DNA of 64,000 nucleotides from Acholeplasmatales bacterium (GTDB lineage: Bacteria; Bacillota_I; Bacilli_A; Acholeplasmatales; Anaeroplasmataceae). The stretch spans positions 1 to 64,000 of the forward strand of contig CAAGAX010000015.1 of assembly GCA_900767915.1 (NCBI GenBank), written 5' to 3'. How positions within the stretch are numbered: position 1 is the stretch's first letter; every line of letters begins with the position of its first letter. Below, in pieces: positions 52,736 through 62,105 of the stretch. The translations under genes were made by a program, and so were the position numbers. A model generated the notes under the pieces. It had not been told where the DNA came from. It did no database searches and saw only the letters and a program-made list of their open reading frames with translations.

Positions 52736-54430
52736 ATGCTTGAATCATTATCTGTAAAAAATTTCGCAATAATCGAAGATATAAAGGTTGATTTTAAAAA
52801 TGGTATGACTGTTTTAACTGGTGAGACTGGAGCTGGAAAATCATTAATAATTGATACTATTTCCCTTCTTTTAGGCTCTAGGGCAGATAGTGATATGATA
52901 AGATATAATGAGGATCACGCAAGTATTACAGGAATTTTTACTAATACTAATTTACTTGATGATCTATTTAATAAATATTCTATTCCCAAGCTTGATAAAA
53001 TAACCTTACATAGGGAAATATGGAATTCATCTAAAAATGTTATAAAGATTAATAATACATCAGTAAGCTTAGCTATTTTAAAGAATGTATCATCATTATT
53101 AGCTGATATTCATGCTCAAAATGATACATATAAGCTATTTAATCCTGATAATTATTTATCATTTATAGATCCTAAGGATGATGATAGCTTTGATTTATTA
53201 ATTAGTAATTATTCAAAGCTATTATTTAGCTATAAGGAAATGCTTACTAAATTTAGTAAGATAAAGGAAGGTCAAAAAAATACTTTAGAAAGATTAGAGT
53301 TTTTAGAGTTTGAAAAAAATGAGCTTGAATCATTAAATCTATATCAAGGTATAGATATAGATTTAGAAGAAAAAATTAGTAAGCTTTCGAATTATGATAA
53401 AATATATACCTCTTTAAATGAGACAATAGAGTATCTAGATGGTGATAATTCAGCTTTAGATTCTATTTATAATGCTTCAAGTGCTATTAGTAGTATATCA
53501 AGCTTTGATTCTTTATATAATGATAGTAGTGAAAAGCTAAATGATTGTTATTACACATTACAAGAAATAAAGGATAATATATCTCATCAGTTAAGAGAGT
53601 TTGATTTTGATCAGGATGAATTAAACAATTCAATAGAAAAATTAAATGAAATTAATAAAGTAAAGGATAAATATAAAAAAACTGTCATAGAATTAATTAA
53701 AGAGTTAGAAAATATAACTCTAGAAATAGAAATGGCTACAAATTATGATTCTATATTAGCTCTAACATTAGATGAGCTTAATAAAGCATTTAATTGTTTA
53801 AAGGATGCTTCTTTAAAGCTATCTCAATATAGAAAAAAGAAAGCCTTAGCTATTGAAAAGGAAATTATCAAAGAATGTAATGATTTAGATTTAGATAATG
53901 TAGAATTCAAAATAATCTTTGATGATGTTGACTTATCTGATTTTAAGAATAGTACTATTTTTAAGGAAAATGGTATTGATAATGTTAATTTTATGATAAG
54001 CTTTAATAAAGGAGAACCACTTAAAGCCTTATATAAGGTTGCATCAGGTGGAGAAATGAGTAGAATAATGCTAGCATTTAAAAGCTATTTATCAAAAAAC
54101 TTTAATAATTCATTAATGGTTTTTGATGAAATAGATACTGGTGTTTCAGGATCAACTGCTAAAAAGATAGCTTTAAAGATGCATGAAATTTCTTTAAATA
54201 CTCAAATATTATGTATTACTCATCTTCCTCAGGTTGCCTCTATCGGAGATTATCATAAGCATATTTATAAGGTTTTAGATGGTGGCAGAACTGAAACTAA
54301 AATTAAAGATTTAAGCTATGATGAAAGAGTCGAGGAAATTGCGTTAATGCTTTCAGGAGATAAGTTAAGCTTATATGCTTTAGAACATGCGAAAAGCTTA
54401 TTAAAGGAGAATTGTAATGAAAATTTATGA
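52736..54430 (+). CDS. recN: DNA repair ATPase RecN
   Basis: 564 aa SMC-like protein. N-terminal SVKNFAIIEDIKVDF and Walker A LTGETGAGKSLIIDTI (about 28-43), long coiled coils (150-220 and 270-390), C-terminal ASGGEMSRIMLAFK signature and Walker B MVFDEIDTGVSG, then ITHLPQVAS. RecN gathers broken DNA ends early in double-strand break repair. AAGGAG precedes the ATG. Its usual Bacilli neighbour argR is missing. The last 14 bases overlap the next gene. Confidence 0.95.
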   Translation: MLESLSVKNFAIIEDIKVDFKNGMTVLTGETGAGKSLIIDTISLLLGSRADSDMIRYNEDHASITGIFTNTNLLDDLFNKYSIPKLDKITLHREIWNSSKNVIKINNTSVSLAILKNVSSLLADIHAQNDTYKLFNPDNYLSFIDPKDDDSFDLLISNYSKLLFSYKEMLTKFSKIKEGQKNTLERLEFLEFEKNELESLNLYQGIDIDLEEKISKLSNYDKIYTSLNETIEYLDGDNSALDSIYNASSAISSISSFDSLYNDSSEKLNDCYYTLQEIKDNISHQLREFDFDQDELNNSIEKLNEINKVKDKYKKTVIELIKELENITLEIEMATNYDSILALTLDELNKAFNCLKDASLKLSQYRKKKALAIEKEIIKECNDLDLDNVEFKIIFDDVDLSDFKNSTIFKENGIDNVNFMISFNKGEPLKALYKVASGGEMSRIMLAFKSYLSKNFNNSLMVFDEIDTGVSGSTAKKIALKMHEISLNTQILCITHLPQVASIGDYHKHIYKVLDGGRTETKIKDLSYDERVEEIALMLSGDKLSLYALEHAKSLLKENCNENL

Positions 54431-55037
54431 TAATTCTATATTTGAATCAGAATCAAATAAAAGATTTATTGATTTAATTCTTTTTATTTTATTAGATGTT
54501 GTTATAATAGTTACTGGTTTATGTTTAATTTTTACTAATAAGAATAGATATATTGCCTTGATATTTTTATCTATTGGTTTAATTATTCTTATTTTAACAA
54601 TAATTTATATAATTAATAAATCTAAGGAAGAAAAAAAATTACTTAACACAACATTTGGTAAAATATTAAATGATGTTGAAACAAAGAATATAAAAGATAT
54701 TTTAGCTTCTTTAGGTGTCGATATAGAAAAATGTGATTGTCGTATTTTAAAAAGAGAAGCATTACTTTCAATAGGTATTGCCTATAATGATTATTGTTAT
54801 AGTGAGGTTTTATTAACAAAGGATAACTATTATTATAGTATAGAGCCTATGGAGGAATATTTTTATTTAGTGTCTAAGCTTCCTAGTGATGTCAAAGCTT
54901 TAATAGGTAGTGATAATAAGCTTTATTATAATGACATTACAAGCGAGGATATTTATAAAAATTGGATTAACTTTACTAAGGAAAATATAGAGAATGCTTC
55001 AAAAATTGAAGCATATTTTAAAAAAATAACGGATTAA
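54417..55037 (+). CDS. Hypothetical membrane protein after recN
   Basis: 206 aa, not recognised. Two adjacent membrane helices (about 19-40 and 46-66) form a hairpin near the N-terminus, followed by a cytoplasmic domain of about 135 residues that is mixed alpha/beta (NIKDILASLGVDIEKCDCRIL, YYYSIEPMEEYFYLV). It starts inside recN with AAAGGAG in front, so it is the last gene of the operon. No catalytic motif visible. Confidence 0.7.
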   Translation: MKIYDNSIFESESNKRFIDLILFILLDVVIIVTGLCLIFTNKNRYIALIFLSIGLIILILTIIYIINKSKEEKKLLNTTFGKILNDVETKNIKDILASLGVDIEKCDCRILKREALLSIGIAYNDYCYSEVLLTKDNYYYSIEPMEEYFYLVSKLPSDVKALIGSDNKLYYNDITSEDIYKNWINFTKENIENASKIEAYFKKITD

Positions 55038-55337
55038 TTAGATATTTCTTTGTATAAAAATGATAGAAGATATCTATAATTGATTTATTTAATTTAAAAG
55101 AAAAAAGACATAGTGTTAGATAATATAATTCTAAAATTATAGAAGCTGATAAAAATAAATGATTTAGTATATAAAATTAATTTAAAAAATGATTTACAAT
55201 TCAAGAAACATATGATGATAAAAAATGTTTTTTCTTTTATAGCTCATTATAGTAAATTTAGTGGTTTAAAGAATTATATACTTAGTAGGAAAAAATCTAT
55301 TTTTTAGATAAAAATCTTGGCTATAATGGAGATATTT
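55038..55337. other. Degenerate coding-like stretch
   Basis: 300 bases with short coding-looking pieces broken by stops. No start with RBS and no RNA structure. It opens the 2.2-kb zone of decayed genes that runs to about 56900. Confidence 0.4.
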
Positions 55338-55819
55338 ATGAATTATATAAAAAAATTTTAACAATTGTATTAATTCTTAGTATTACTTTAATAGGTCTTA
55401 CATCTTCTAAATAAAACAATAATTCTTCTAATGTATTATTTTATAAGGTAAGTTATTCTAATGGTTCTTGTGTATCTAAATATAAAGAAAGTAATAGCGA
55501 GGATGCAAATGATGTATATGAGGTAATTTTATTAGTATTGAATAGTGGTAAAGAATTCACTATTAATCCTAGTGACATTACAATTAAGGTTCTTAATACA
55601 ACCTATACATGCGAATACCTCATTATTAGTAAGAGTTCGTCTTTAGTAACAGTTAATGGAACTACTAAAAGAATAAGCTATATTGATTCAACAAAATCTA
55701 GCTATAAGGTTAAGAAAGATGAATCGAGCTTAGATTTTATTTATTGTGTTTTTTTAAATAATCCAACATCAAGCTTTAATCTTTATTACAAAGGATTTTT
55801 ATTAGGATTATTAAGCTAA
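55338..55819 (+). pseudogene. Decayed secreted lipoprotein-like gene
   Basis: ATG 55338 begins MNYIKK, then a run of 7 A is one base short for the frame that continues as a signal-peptide-like ILTIVLILSITLIGLTSSK. That frame has a TAA at the end of this peptide and then stays open from NNNSSNVLFYKVSY to the stop at 55819. The open part contains DVYEVILLVLNSGKEFTINP, resembling small Ig-like domains of secreted proteins. One frameshift and one stop make it non-functional as read. ATG 55538 could restart the last 93 residues but lacks an RBS. Confidence 0.7.
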
Positions 55820-55967
55820 TTAAATAATTTATTATAAATGAAGTATAACTAATTTTATTAAATTTATACTTCATTTTTTTTATTTATAATTTCTAAATTT
55901 CTAGTATTTTATAAAGCTATAAATAGTACTTCCATTATTTTATGTGTAATGTATATAGCAATAATAA

Positions 55968-56110
55968 ATGATATGGATATGAATAAATATCTAGAAAACA
56001 CTATAAAATAGACCAAAAGGCTTGATAATCACAAAACTTAATAACAAGTATTATGTTTATAGAGCTATACAAAAGGGATTTAAGGAAAAAATATTCTATT
56101 CAAGTTATTT
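55968..56110 (+). repeat. Degenerate repeat copy A, coding-derived
   Basis: About 140 bases related to 60967-61110, including 25 identical bases at the start (55968-55992). It reads in pieces as DMDMNKYLENTIK and, after a frameshift, NNKYYVYRAIQKGFKEKIFY. It is a remnant of a gene whose second remnant lies 5 kb downstream. Confidence 0.65.
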
Positions 56111-56920
56111 GAAGGCTTGGTAGGATAAAAAGATGACTTTGGTTTTAATAAGCTTAATATTCAAAAGGCCAATACAAAAAAATAGATGGTAAAGAATTTG
56201 ACTTTACAGATTTTAGTTTGTTATTTGATGATGAATATGTTTCAAGATAAAACTATAAAATGTGATGCAATATATATTTTTTATTCATTGATAGTGTATT
56301 TATTACTGATGATTTATTCAAGATGAAGAAAAGACTGATGTTATAAATACTTTTGTTTATAAATAAGTTATAGGAATACCTAATCAAATTAGTTTTATTT
56401 CTTAATTGATAGGATATTTAATGGAAAAAATTGAAAGATTAGAAAAAATGATAAATTTTAAGATTTATATATCATTACATTTGAGCAAAATCAATATGGA
56501 AGATATGATAAAGTAACAATAATCCTTGTTGAGGGAAAAGCACAAGAAAGTAATTTAATAGCATTACTAATTACTAGTCTAGAACAACTAAGTGTAGAAA
56601 ATATCCAAAGCATCAAATTATCACATTGTAATATAGTAGCATATTATTAGGTATTTTATGTTCAATTAAACGAGGATATAGCTATAGGAAGAGATAATAG
56701 TGTTGAAAATACACCAGCTTTAAAGAAATTTTGTTTATGGTCAAAGGAGCAAGATAAAGATATTGATCAGTAAAAAGTAACTATTAAAAGATTTATTTAA
56801 ATGCTTCAAGTATAGAAAGAATATCTAAATTATTATTTATCGATATAGCCAAAGAATAATAAAAATGTGTATTATATTTTTTAATGTTAAGATATACTAA
56901 ATTTTAACGTTTGACTTTGC
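56111..56920 (+). pseudogene. Remnants of one or more decayed genes
   Basis: Coding-like pieces interrupted by stops and frameshifts: near 56470-56630 a frame reads ITFEQNQYGRYDKVTIILVE and GKAQESNLIALLITSLEQLS; near 56700-56770 another reads ENTPALKKFCLWSKEQDKDI. No intact start or domain can be named. Same strand as the surrounding genes. Confidence 0.5.
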
Positions 56921-56981
56921 GAAAGCCCTATTGAGTTTGCTAATACCTAATCAATTTATTTACTTTATTTTTAAAATGTGG

Positions 56982-56990
56982 TAAAATTTT
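56982..56990 (+). promoter_or_regulatory. Extended -10 promoter of a small RNA
   Basis: TGGTAAAAT, with transcription expected to begin near 56997. Confidence 0.45.
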
Positions 56991-56996
56991 GTTGTG

Positions 56997-57133
56997 TCAA
57001 AATAAATTAAACTAAAAATAAATTAAATATAACTAATGCCTTGCCTTCTCCATGAAAAATCTTGTGTGGGGGGTAACTTTAATTTATGTTATATCTAATA
57101 GATCTAGGTAAGTATTTATCTAGGTCTTTTTTG
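56997..57133 (+). ncRNA. Small RNA or leader ending in a strong terminator
   Basis: No open frame. A unique C/G-rich core TTCTCCAT...GTGGGGGG (about 57043-57072) stands out in the AT-rich context and can form a hairpin rich in G-U pairs. The RNA ends with AGATCTAGGTAA pairing with TTTATCTAGGTCT and T6, ending near 57132. The XRE gene starts 118 bases further on behind its own -10, so this may be a separate RNA or an attenuated leader. No known family recognised. Confidence 0.5.
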
Positions 57134-57217
57134 CTTAAAAACTGCTATTAATTAGCTATTCAACAAAAAATTGAGTAATTCAACGAATCATTAATTTCTT
57201 TTTTTGAAATTTAATTA

Positions 57218-57235
57218 TATAATTTTGTTGAACAA
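57218..57235 (+). promoter_or_regulatory. -10 box and operator of the XRE operon
   Basis: TATAAT (57218-57223) is followed by TTGTT-G-AACAA (57225-57235), a perfect inverted repeat over the expected start of transcription. TTCAAC half sites recur upstream near 57162-57184. Fits autoregulation by the XRE protein. Confidence 0.5.
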
Positions 57236-57250
57236 GGGAGGTGTTGATTT

Positions 57251-58135
57251 ATGGGAATTGGATTAAAAATTAAAGAATATAGAACAAAGGCGGGATTAAC
57301 ACAAAAAGATTTAGCTGATGAATTACATGTAACATATCAAGCTGTATCAAGATGGGAAAATGATGATGCAGAACCATCATTTGATACTTTAAAAGAGATG
57401 TGCAGAATTTTTAATTGTACTACAAATGATTTGTTTGAAATAAGTAAACCGGTTGAAGAAAAGAAAGAGGAATCACCTCAAATAATTGAAAGGGTAATTG
57501 TTAAAGAACCTGAAAAAAAGCCTATTCTTGCTGTTTGTGAGCAATGTAATAAGCCTATATATAATAATGGTGATTTATTTAGATATAATGAATCAATTGC
57601 GGTTAGAACAGGAAGAACTACTCATTATGAGAATAGACAACGTATATTTTGCAAAGAATGTAATGAATTGAAAAAACTTCAAGATAAAAGAATTGAAGAA
57701 CAAAAACAAAGACAAATTAAAGCTAATTTAATGAAAAGAAGAGTACATTCATTTATATGGCCTTCTATATTAGCAATTATATTATTAATAGTTGCAATTA
57801 CTTTATTTGTAAAAGGAGATTCTTCAGCTGGTGGTGCTTGCATAATAGTTGCAATTTTAGGATATGCATTTTTAGGTACAATGATTCTTGATAATACATT
57901 CATAACTGATATGTGGATAGAAATTACATTATGGGGCTTTGTGAAAATGCCTATAATAATATTCTCATTTAGTTTTGATGGATTTGTGTTCTTAATAACT
58001 ATGAAGATATTCTTATTCTTATTAGGAATGGCATTAGCATTATTATCAGCATCATTAGCTACTGTTTTAGCAATGGGATTAAGTATATTTGTTTATCCAT
58101 TTGCTTTAATAAAAAATATAAAAGAAATTGAATAA
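57251..58135 (+). CDS. Membrane-bound XRE regulator with zinc-ribbon-like linker
   Basis: 294 aa. Residues 1-65 are an XRE helix-turn-helix (IKEYRTKAGLTQKDLADELHVTYQAVSRWEND, TLKEMCRIFNCTTNDLF). Residues 95-140 hold two CxxC pairs (CEQCNK and CKECNE), a likely zinc site, then a basic coiled segment. Residues 168-290 contain about four membrane helices. This layout suggests a DNA-binding protein held at the membrane that reports an envelope or zinc signal; inference. RBS GGGAGGTG. Stop overlaps the next start region (TAATG). Confidence 0.8.
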   Translation: MGIGLKIKEYRTKAGLTQKDLADELHVTYQAVSRWENDDAEPSFDTLKEMCRIFNCTTNDLFEISKPVEEKKEESPQIIERVIVKEPEKKPILAVCEQCNKPIYNNGDLFRYNESIAVRTGRTTHYENRQRIFCKECNELKKLQDKRIEEQKQRQIKANLMKRRVHSFIWPSILAIILLIVAITLFVKGDSSAGGACIIVAILGYAFLGTMILDNTFITDMWIEITLWGFVKMPIIIFSFSFDGFVFLITMKIFLFLLGMALALLSASLATVLAMGLSIFVYPFALIKNIKEIE

Positions 58136-58149
58136 TGGAGATTATAGTT

Positions 58150-58533
58150 ATGATTGAAACAAAAGAAATAAGCACATATCAAAAAGATTATATTCAAGAT
58201 TTAACTGCTTTTGGATGGCAACCAACTCAAATAATATCTAGAAGTAGGAGAGCAAGTACAAAATATTTTCAAATAATGGCTCGTGAAACATCAATGCCAC
58301 ATTATAATGAATATCGTAGATTAGAAGAAAATTATGAATCAGCAAAGGGAAATATAAAATATTATAGTTCCATGGAATTTACAACTGTTTTTTTATTACT
58401 ACTAATATTTATTATTCCAGGTGTTATTTATATTGCATTTAAAATGAGTCAGAAGAATGAAATAGAAAATCATAATAACCAATATAAATTAAAAATGCAA
58501 AATGCCATATCAACGGCAAGAAGCATTAAATAA
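58150..58533 (+). CDS. Small single-helix membrane protein of the XRE block
   Basis: 127 aa, not recognised. A polar N-terminal half (QKDYIQDLTAFGWQPTQIISRSRRASTKYFQIMARE) is followed by a helical stretch and one strong membrane helix (about 81-102), then a basic tail. I prefer ATG 58150, with GGAG 9 bases before it; ATG 58135 overlaps the preceding stop and would add five residues by coupling. Lies between the membrane XRE protein and the lipoprotein, all on one strand with almost no spacing. Confidence 0.7.
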   Translation: MIETKEISTYQKDYIQDLTAFGWQPTQIISRSRRASTKYFQIMARETSMPHYNEYRRLEENYESAKGNIKYYSSMEFTTVFLLLLIFIIPGVIYIAFKMSQKNEIENHNNQYKLKMQNAISTARSIK

Positions 58534-58549
58534 GGGAGGAAAAAGAAAA

Positions 58550-60856
58550 ATGAAAAAAAAAGTTATTTCAGGTTTATTAGTTGGTTTAGCTTTAGTATTA
58601 ACAATGACATCATGCGGAGATAATAGTTCAAATAATAACAATCAATCAACTAATCCAAGCACTGATTCATCTCAATTTTCAACACAAGATGAATCAACTC
58701 AACTTGCATCATATAAAACTGCTGCAATATCTAAATTAGATGAATTAATTAATCCAGCAATTGATAAGCTTAGTAATCAAGCTTTAAAAACAGCAATTCA
58801 AACATATTATGATACAGAAAAGGCTTATATTAATGGAATTACAGATTTAGATACAGCAAAGGGGGCTGTTAATAAAGTTGTGGATGATACTAAAGCATTT
58901 GTTAAAACAACATTAAAGTCATTAGCAGTTGATAATTTAAATGAAATTATTAATCCATTAATTGAAGCTATTCCAGATAATGCTTTAAAAGAATCAGTTC
59001 AAAATTTCTATAATGCTGAATTAGAAAAGGTAGCATCTATTGAAACATTAGTTAACGCTACTGATACATATGAAGAAATTCTAGATGCTACAAAGGAATT
59101 TATTAAGACAGAAATATCAAAGAAAATAGATGCTCTAAAGAATAAAGCATTAGAAGAATTAGAACTATATAGTACAGCGTTAATTAATAAGATTCCTTAT
59201 GACACATTAAAGACAGATACTCAAACGTTCTACACTGAAGAAAAGAAACTACTTGCTTCTGTAGATACAATTGAAGGCGTTGAGCCATGTGTAATAAAAA
59301 TTAAAGAAGACCTAGAAAAGTATGCATTTGATGAAACTAAGAAGCTTGCTATTAGTGAATTACAAGCAGTAGTTGATGCTGGTCTTGCAAAGATTCCTAA
59401 TCAAGAATTAAAGGAAGATTTAAATGAATTCTCTAATACTGAAATTGCTAAGTTAAATGCAGTAACAAAATTAGAAGATATTCCTACAACATTATCTACA
59501 GTATTAACAGAAACAGCGGCCCATATTAAGAATCTTTTAGTAACTACTGTTAAAGATTATTTATCTAGATTAACACAAATTGAAACAGCAACAGCATATG
59601 ATTATTTACCAGAAAAAATGTCTCCATACTATAAAGGTAATCAAATAACTAATCTTAATGATATTAACTATGATTTTACAGTAAATACTCAAGTATCTAA
59701 CATTAATCTAGCTGGTTATGGTGAGCAGTGGCAAATGGTTGTAGAAAATATAAATGAAAGTATTATTATGGCAAAGGTATTTAATGTTGCTCAAACTGTA
59801 TTAAGTGCTGCAGGAAATGCAGTAGATATTTATTTGACTAATTCATATGCTGATGAAATGAATTATGAATTTAGTGGAAACGGTTATACAGGAGTATTTA
59901 AATATAAGGATGAAGTATTAACATTCAATATTAATATTACTAGCTCAGTAATAGTTCCTGGTATTGGAGAAGTAAAACCAGTAGTTAAGATGGAATATGA
60001 TTTAGTAAATGATGCAAAGGGCATGTTTATTAAATTAGGTGATGCATATAAGGTTAAATATGTAATTAGAGAAAATGCATATGAAATGGCAACTACATAT
60101 GGCTTAACTACATTTGGTCATAGTGGAACTCGTTCATCATATCTATCAATTTCTAAAGCAAATGGTAAAACTACAGGCCATATTTATGAATATACAACAT
60201 TAGATGGTTCTGATAAGGTTCAAGCTTGTGTAGATTTCTATGTAGAAAATAATTATGTATCAGTTGTTGGTAATAAAGCATCTGGTATGGTAGCATTTAC
60301 TGGTTATGTTAATGAATTATATAAGGCAGACGAAGGTTCACTTATTGGTTATGAAGTAAGAGAAGAAAAAACAATTGGTGGTGTTACAGCTCAATATAAC
60401 ACATTATGGTTTAATCTAAATGATATTTCTCAAATTACATCTATTAGAGTGACTGATAAGACTGATGCAAATCAATCATCAAGAAGTACGGTTGATGTTT
60501 ATATTAATAATTCAAGTGAATTATTTGTACCAACATATAATAAAAAAATAGTAAAGACAAGTAGAAAATATGATATCGAATTAAGAAAGAGATATTATTA
60601 TTCATATGATGAAAATGAAAAACTTGTTTGTCATGAAGTAGAAGTACCAATGATGTTTATTCAAGAAGGTGCCAACTTCTCTTCATTTACAGCAGATATG
60701 TCTGCTGATAATCACATTGCTTCAAAGGTAAAAATGGCTACGGCTGATTTGAATAAGATATTAGATGATTATGCCACATTAATTGATATTTTTAAAAAAA
60801 ATAAAGATAATATGTCATCTGCTCAAATCATTGCTTATCTAGCACAATACGAATAA
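58550..60856 (+). CDS. Helical-repeat lipoprotein of the XRE block
   Basis: 768 aa. Signal peptide II with lipobox TMTSC (Cys22), then a Ser/Asn/Thr-rich linker (25-50). Residues about 52-345 hold four related helical repeats of about 70 residues, each opening with a variant of LDELINPAIDKLSNQALK (NLNEIINPLIEAIPDNALK, LELYSTALINKIPYDTLK, LQAVVDAGLAKIPNQELK). The remaining 400 residues are beta-rich with no motif I recognise. ATG 58550 with GGGAGG is the start; the frame upstream has no RBS. An extracellular membrane-anchored protein, perhaps sensor or adhesin, controlled by the XRE protein; function unknown. Confidence 0.8.
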   Translation: MKKKVISGLLVGLALVLTMTSCGDNSSNNNNQSTNPSTDSSQFSTQDESTQLASYKTAAISKLDELINPAIDKLSNQALKTAIQTYYDTEKAYINGITDLDTAKGAVNKVVDDTKAFVKTTLKSLAVDNLNEIINPLIEAIPDNALKESVQNFYNAELEKVASIETLVNATDTYEEILDATKEFIKTEISKKIDALKNKALEELELYSTALINKIPYDTLKTDTQTFYTEEKKLLASVDTIEGVEPCVIKIKEDLEKYAFDETKKLAISELQAVVDAGLAKIPNQELKEDLNEFSNTEIAKLNAVTKLEDIPTTLSTVLTETAAHIKNLLVTTVKDYLSRLTQIETATAYDYLPEKMSPYYKGNQITNLNDINYDFTVNTQVSNINLAGYGEQWQMVVENINESIIMAKVFNVAQTVLSAAGNAVDIYLTNSYADEMNYEFSGNGYTGVFKYKDEVLTFNINITSSVIVPGIGEVKPVVKMEYDLVNDAKGMFIKLGDAYKVKYVIRENAYEMATTYGLTTFGHSGTRSSYLSISKANGKTTGHIYEYTTLDGSDKVQACVDFYVENNYVSVVGNKASGMVAFTGYVNELYKADEGSLIGYEVREEKTIGGVTAQYNTLWFNLNDISQITSIRVTDKTDANQSSRSTVDVYINNSSELFVPTYNKKIVKTSRKYDIELRKRYYYSYDENEKLVCHEVEVPMMFIQEGANFSSFTADMSADNHIASKVKMATADLNKILDDYATLIDIFKKNKDNMSSAQIIAYLAQYE

Positions 60857-60902
60857 TGTAATTAAATTTTTAATTTAATTAGTTAATACTTTCGCAAAGT
60901 TC

Positions 60903-60943
60903 AAACAATAAGCAGTGGTGCTAGGCTTCACTGCTTATTGTTT
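60903..60943 (+). terminator. Hairpin after the XRE block
   Basis: A perfect 15-bp stem (60903-60917 with 60929-60943) around an 11-base loop; its 3' arm ends in TTT but no longer T run follows. Probably the operon terminator. Confidence 0.65.
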
Positions 60944-60966
60944 CATTATATATATATTGATAATTG

Positions 60967-61110
60967 ATGATATGGATATGAATAAATATCTTGAAAATAC
61001 TATAAAATATAGATAAAAAGGCTTTATAAATACAAAACCTAATAATAGCTATTATGTTTATAAAGCTATATCGAAGAGATTATATGGTAAAAAATATCCT
61101 ATCCAAATAT
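60967..61110 (+). repeat. Degenerate repeat copy B, coding-derived
   Basis: Related to 55968-56110. One frame reads DDMDMNKYLENTIKYR, a stop, KGFINTKPNNSYYVYKAISK and RLYGKKYPIQI. A better kept copy of the same lost gene, but without a start or full domain. Confidence 0.65.
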
Positions 61111-61165
61111 AAATTATCACTTTATTTAATTTTAATACTATATATTTAAATCAAAATTTATAATA

Positions 61166-61224
61166 ATAACCTTAATAAATTTGTAAAAAACTAAAGCAAA
61201 TTGTTTAAGGTTATCTTTTTTTAT
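61166..61224 (+). terminator. Terminator behind repeat copy B
   Basis: ATAACCTTAA pairs with TTAAGGTTAT, with inner AAATTTG/CAAATT, followed by CTTTTTTT. Confidence 0.65.
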
Positions 61225-61275
61225 GTTATAATCCTAATGATTACAAAAAGACTAATATTTTTGGTGGTGACATTT

Positions 61276-61640
61276 ATGAAAAATAATAATTTATTATTTT
61301 TCATAACAATACTTATATCTTTTATTGTTATTTAGCTGTAACTCAAATATTGATAATATCTACTTATTAGAAAAAAACTAAAATATTATTAATATCAATG
61401 AAAAATATTTTGAATCTAATTAATAATTATACATTAGATTTCATTATGTTATTAAATCATTATGGTGAATATGATATATCTATTAAAGCTATAAATGTTT
61501 ATGATATACGAACATAAGATACAATATAATGTATACACTACAAACTCTAGAATGATTGACTTAGAAATATAATGATAATAGAAATATTATATATGATTCA
61601 TTAGGAATAGTATTATCTAATAGTATTTAAAAAAATTGGC
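61276..61640 (+). pseudogene. Decayed lipoprotein gene
   Basis: ATG 61276 follows GGTGGTGAC and TATAAT. It encodes MKNNNLLFFITILISFIVI and then a TAG; one base out of frame the sequence continues CNSNIDNIYLLE, a classic lipobox cysteine. So a one-base deletion broke the signal peptide. Further pieces (LDFIMLLNHYGEYDISIKAI) are followed by more stops. That piece resembles the Ig-like part of the decayed gene at 55338, suggesting a related ancestor. Confidence 0.6.
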
Positions 61641-61769
61641 AATTGCGCTTTTAAGGATTATTCTTCGTTTTTTGAGTAGCAATATTTATGAAATGAACTA
61701 GTTTTTTTCATACAATAATTTTTTAAAAATTCCTTTATAGATTAATTGAAGTTAATTTGTATTACATAA

Positions 61770-62105
61770 ATAATTACTATTTTTAGCTGAAACCAAAATA
61801 CCTTTTTATCTAAATTACATCCTGCTATATAAGTATGAAGGTGATGATGAAAATTCATATTTCTATCTCTTTTTTTATATAGCTATAGCACCAATTTTTT
61901 CTACTCTTATATATTTATCATTTAATATAATTTCTTTTATTTGTATAAATTTGACATTCTACTTTAAAAGAGCCTAATGTATATAGTTATTTTGAGATTA
62001 ATAGTAATTTATTGGGTAGTTTTTTTAAATATTTTATTGTATTTATATCTTTTTTGTCATTTGTATTTTCCTCACTTTCGTTCATTCAATGACATTATAT
62101 AAATT
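61770..62105 (+). pseudogene. Remnant of a small membrane protein
   Basis: A frame without a start reads LLFLAETKIPFYLNYILLYK, YEGDDENSYFYLFFYIAIAP and IFSTLIYLSFNIISFICINL before a stop near 61976: two hydrophobic segments. A further open piece with one hydrophobic segment starts at the overlapping ATG 61977 and ends near 62114. Codon choice looks coding. Not assignable; the stretch 61641-61770 shows nothing. Confidence 0.4.
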
